64,000 bases of DNA, taken from contig NZ_QEVW01000002.1 in assembly GCF_003287275.1 (NCBI RefSeq), forward strand, positions 177,170 to 241,169, written 5' to 3'. The notes under the pieces were generated by a model, which worked only from the letters and a program-made list of their open reading frames with translations, had not been told where the DNA came from and searched no databases. The translations under genes were made by a program, and so were the position numbers. This DNA comes from Paenibacillus taichungensis. GTDB taxonomy: Bacteria; Bacillota; Bacilli; Paenibacillales; Paenibacillaceae. Each line of letters opens with the position of its first letter. The first letter of the stretch is position 1. Below, piece after piece: positions 62,370 to 64,000 of the stretch.

Positions 62370-63236
62370 ATGGCCTTTGTGAAGTCCGTGGATTGCAGAA
62401 TCAACAGACCACATGATGATAAACAGGTTGAACCATATAGCCATTCCGATGTTCAAGTCGGATATACGTTAGAGCAAACGATTGAAGCTGCACTTCCGAG
62501 CCTGCTGGGCTCGTTGTACGCCTATTGCATGTCATTGACTGGTTCAGTCTGGGAGACGGAGGATCTGGTCCAGGATACATGTGTTAAAGCACTATCCTTT
62601 TCAGCTACCCGAAGAACGGGAATGACAGAGGACATGAACTGGGAAGCCTATCTCATCCGTGTTGCACGAAACAGCTGGATTGACGCCATACGGAAGCGTG
62701 AGAACTTGGCAAGCAAATTGGAAAGCATGAAGCCATTTATGCAAGAATTTGAGGAAGAAGAGCGATTCGAGGAAGTCGAGTCCGCTGTTCAAATCCTTGT
62801 GGATGAACTGCCACCGTGGCAGCGAGCGATATATATGTTACGTGATTTGATGGGATACACGACGGTAGAGACTGCTGAACTGTTGGACACGACGGAAGGG
62901 GCGGTCAAAGCTGCCCTGAGTCGTGCCCGCTCTGCTCTGGCGAAAGTGAGGCACAGCCTGAACGAAACGGATGCTGATCAGACCAATCCATTGGAAGAGC
63001 ATCAGCAAAATCGGGAGGAACTGCGCAGTTATTTACTGGCGTTCCGTAGCGGTAATACAGCTCGCTTAATTGATTTATGCCTGAATCAGACCGATGATCC
63101 GATGGCTGTGGCGGGAACGATTTTGCAGCAGACTCTGCCGTCTCAATCGATGCAACCAGTGATGTACAGTTATTCAAGCTCCGGTACGAATTCAATGTCG
63201 TATGGGGGAGGATATATGGTCACCATGGTTGCGTAA
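62370..63236 (+). CDS. ECF-type RNA polymerase sigma factor with C-terminal tail
   Basis: 288 residues. Sigma region 2 is at about 45-75 (YAYCMSLTGSVWETEDLVQDT). Region 4 is at about 148-190 (PPWQRAIYMLRDLMGYTTVETAELL, ..TEGAVKAALSRARSAL). The first 30 residues are polar and extra. About 85 C-terminal residues follow region 4. They begin polar (NPLEEHQQNREELRSYLLAF) and end YGGGYMVTMVA. ECF41/ECF42-type sigmas have such tails that regulate them in cis. No anti-sigma gene is beside it. GGGGGGCCCCAAAC precedes the ATG. The clpP gene begins 18 bases on. Confidence 0.85.
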   Translation: MAFVKSVDCRINRPHDDKQVEPYSHSDVQVGYTLEQTIEAALPSLLGSLYAYCMSLTGSVWETEDLVQDTCVKALSFSATRRTGMTEDMNWEAYLIRVARNSWIDAIRKRENLASKLESMKPFMQEFEEEERFEEVESAVQILVDELPPWQRAIYMLRDLMGYTTVETAELLDTTEGAVKAALSRARSALAKVRHSLNETDADQTNPLEEHQQNREELRSYLLAFRSGNTARLIDLCLNQTDDPMAVAGTILQQTLPSQSMQPVMYSYSSSGTNSMSYGGGYMVTMVA

Positions 63237-63254
63237 ACCTGGGAGGCAAAGTGC

Positions 63255-63836
63255 ATGAACGTGGTACCTTATGTTGTTGAACAGACAGCCCGTGGAGAGC
63301 GGAGCTATGATATTTATTCCCGTTTGCTGAAAGATCGGATCATTATGGTATCCGGCGAAATTGAGGATCAGATGGCCAATGCGATCGTTGCCCAGTTGTT
63401 GTTTCTGACCGCAGAGGACCCAGAGAAGGATATTCAGATGTATATTAACAGTCCTGGTGGTTCCGTGACTGCCGGATTCTCCATCTATGACACGATGCAA
63501 TTCGTGAAACCTGACATTTCTACGATTTGCACAGGCATGGCAGCCAGCTTCGGTACGATTCTGCTGGTTGGTGGAACAAAAGGAAAACGGTTGGCGTTGC
63601 CAAACAGCGAAATCATGATTCACCAGCCGCTTGGCGGAACACGGGGGCAGGCCTCGGATATGCTGATTCATGCCAACCGAATTATCCAGCACCGTCAGCG
63701 CCTTAATAAGCTGCTTGCCGATCATACGGGACAGCCGATGGAACGGATTGAAAAGGATACAGACCGAGATTACTTCCTGACCGCTGCGGAAGCCGTCGAG
63801 TATGGTCTGGTGGATAAGGTCATAACCAGTTCGTAA
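63255..63836 (+). CDS. clpP: ATP-dependent Clp protease proteolytic subunit
   Basis: 193 residues. The serine protease triad is present: Ser98 in GMAASFG, His123 in IMIHQPLGG, and the Asp in KDTDRDYF near 172. Conserved [10 protein letters not shown] forms the oxyanion loop. It forms the barrel chamber used by ClpX or ClpC. GGGAGG lies upstream. It differs from the usual Bacillus ClpP at the flank of the Ser (SFGTILL versus SMGAFLL), so it may be a second paralogue. The sigma gene upstream makes a possible operon. Confidence 0.93.
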   Translation: MNVVPYVVEQTARGERSYDIYSRLLKDRIIMVSGEIEDQMANAIVAQLLFLTAEDPEKDIQMYINSPGGSVTAGFSIYDTMQFVKPDISTICTGMAASFGTILLVGGTKGKRLALPNSEIMIHQPLGGTRGQASDMLIHANRIIQHRQRLNKLLADHTGQPMERIEKDTDRDYFLTAAEAVEYGLVDKVITSS

Positions 63837-63891
63837 GTAAAAAAGTAAAATGCGTGCCAAGAAACACAACTGAAGAAAGCAAGAAAAATGA

Positions 63892-63944
63892 ACAGCAAAG
63901 TAGCCTGGAAGGTCATTCGACTTTTCGGATTACTTTGCTGTTTT
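63892..63944 (+). terminator. Terminator after clpP
   Basis: AACAGCAAAGTA pairs with TACTTTGCTGTT, followed by Ts. The final 56 bases of the window show no gene. Confidence 0.85.
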
Positions 63945-64000
63945 ATCTATTTTGGAAAGAAATTGAATGAGTATTGACTCAATCCATGTATAGTGTATAT

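Noticed and set aside
1..64000. CRISPR array, insertion sequence or prophage
   Set aside because: No regularly spaced repeats, no intact transposase, integrase or phage structural gene was seen.

Overview
The window looks like a chromosomal segment of a low-to-mid GC, spore-forming Firmicute, most probably Paenibacillus. Supporting signs are strong AGGAGG-type ribosome sites, frequent TTG/GTG starts, the sporulation gene cmpA, TnrA/GlnR-type boxes, a ydaO-type c-di-AMP leader, tRNA genes of which some lack an encoded CCA, and a Gram-positive Flp pilus locus with DUF5702 and FHA proteins. This assignment is by eye, without a database search.

Layout. 0-7.4 kb: cmpA and a SprT-like gene, tRNA-Asn/Ser, an ArsR regulator divergent from a flavin-reductase-like gene, an MgtC-like membrane protein, a DeoR/HAD pair, a tRNA-Glu/Lys/Leu cluster and an XRE regulator. 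7.5-19.3 kb: a nitrogen-scavenging block. The urease operon ureABCFGD (no ureE) faces away from the urea ABC transporter urtABCDE, with two TnrA/GlnR-type boxes between them. A PAS protein with a small XRE regulator and a second, orphan ureF with its own palindromic box follow. Two identical tRNA-Leu genes 13,010 bp apart bracket this block. 19.7-28.8 kb: stress and small genes: glutathione peroxidase, a c-di-AMP riboswitch with a small unknown protein, HAD phosphatase, MntH, Ohr, small zinc proteins, a DCC protein, lipoproteins, a VOC protein and a secreted Ig-like protein.

29-40 kb: a complete-looking Gram-positive Tad/Flp pilus operon: TadZ/CpaE-like ATPase, TadA, TadB, TadC, Flp pilin, TadE-like, DUF5702, a second TadE-like, prepilin peptidase, and a DUF6382-like/FHA protein. 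It is preceded by a promoter and then by a strong terminator hairpin with a competing upstream hairpin, which suggests attenuation. The terminator core is repeated 0.9 kb upstream. 40-50.9 kb: metabolism and repair: SDR epimerase, DUF2621, endonuclease IV with a C-terminal extension, purU, transketolase, ppnP, pgi, YigZ, TetR, YjbQ. 51-60.8 kb: sulfate ABC importer (cysTWA then sbp) and a peptide importer (oppABCDF). 60.8-64 kb: an unknown protein, a PhnP-like metallo-hydrolase, an ECF-type sigma factor and a ClpP.

How the parts work together: urea is imported by UrtABCDE and hydrolysed by UreABC, matured by UreDFG; the boxes indicate control by nitrogen status. The pilus genes are compact and co-oriented with short gaps or overlaps, so the leader could control the whole apparatus. 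The most unusual signals are the pilus leader and its twin hairpin, the tRNA-Leu-bracketed urea block with a second UreF, the c-di-AMP leader on an unrecognised protein, a probable CTG start on the DUF5702 gene, and a structured gene-less stretch at 27.1-27.75 kb.
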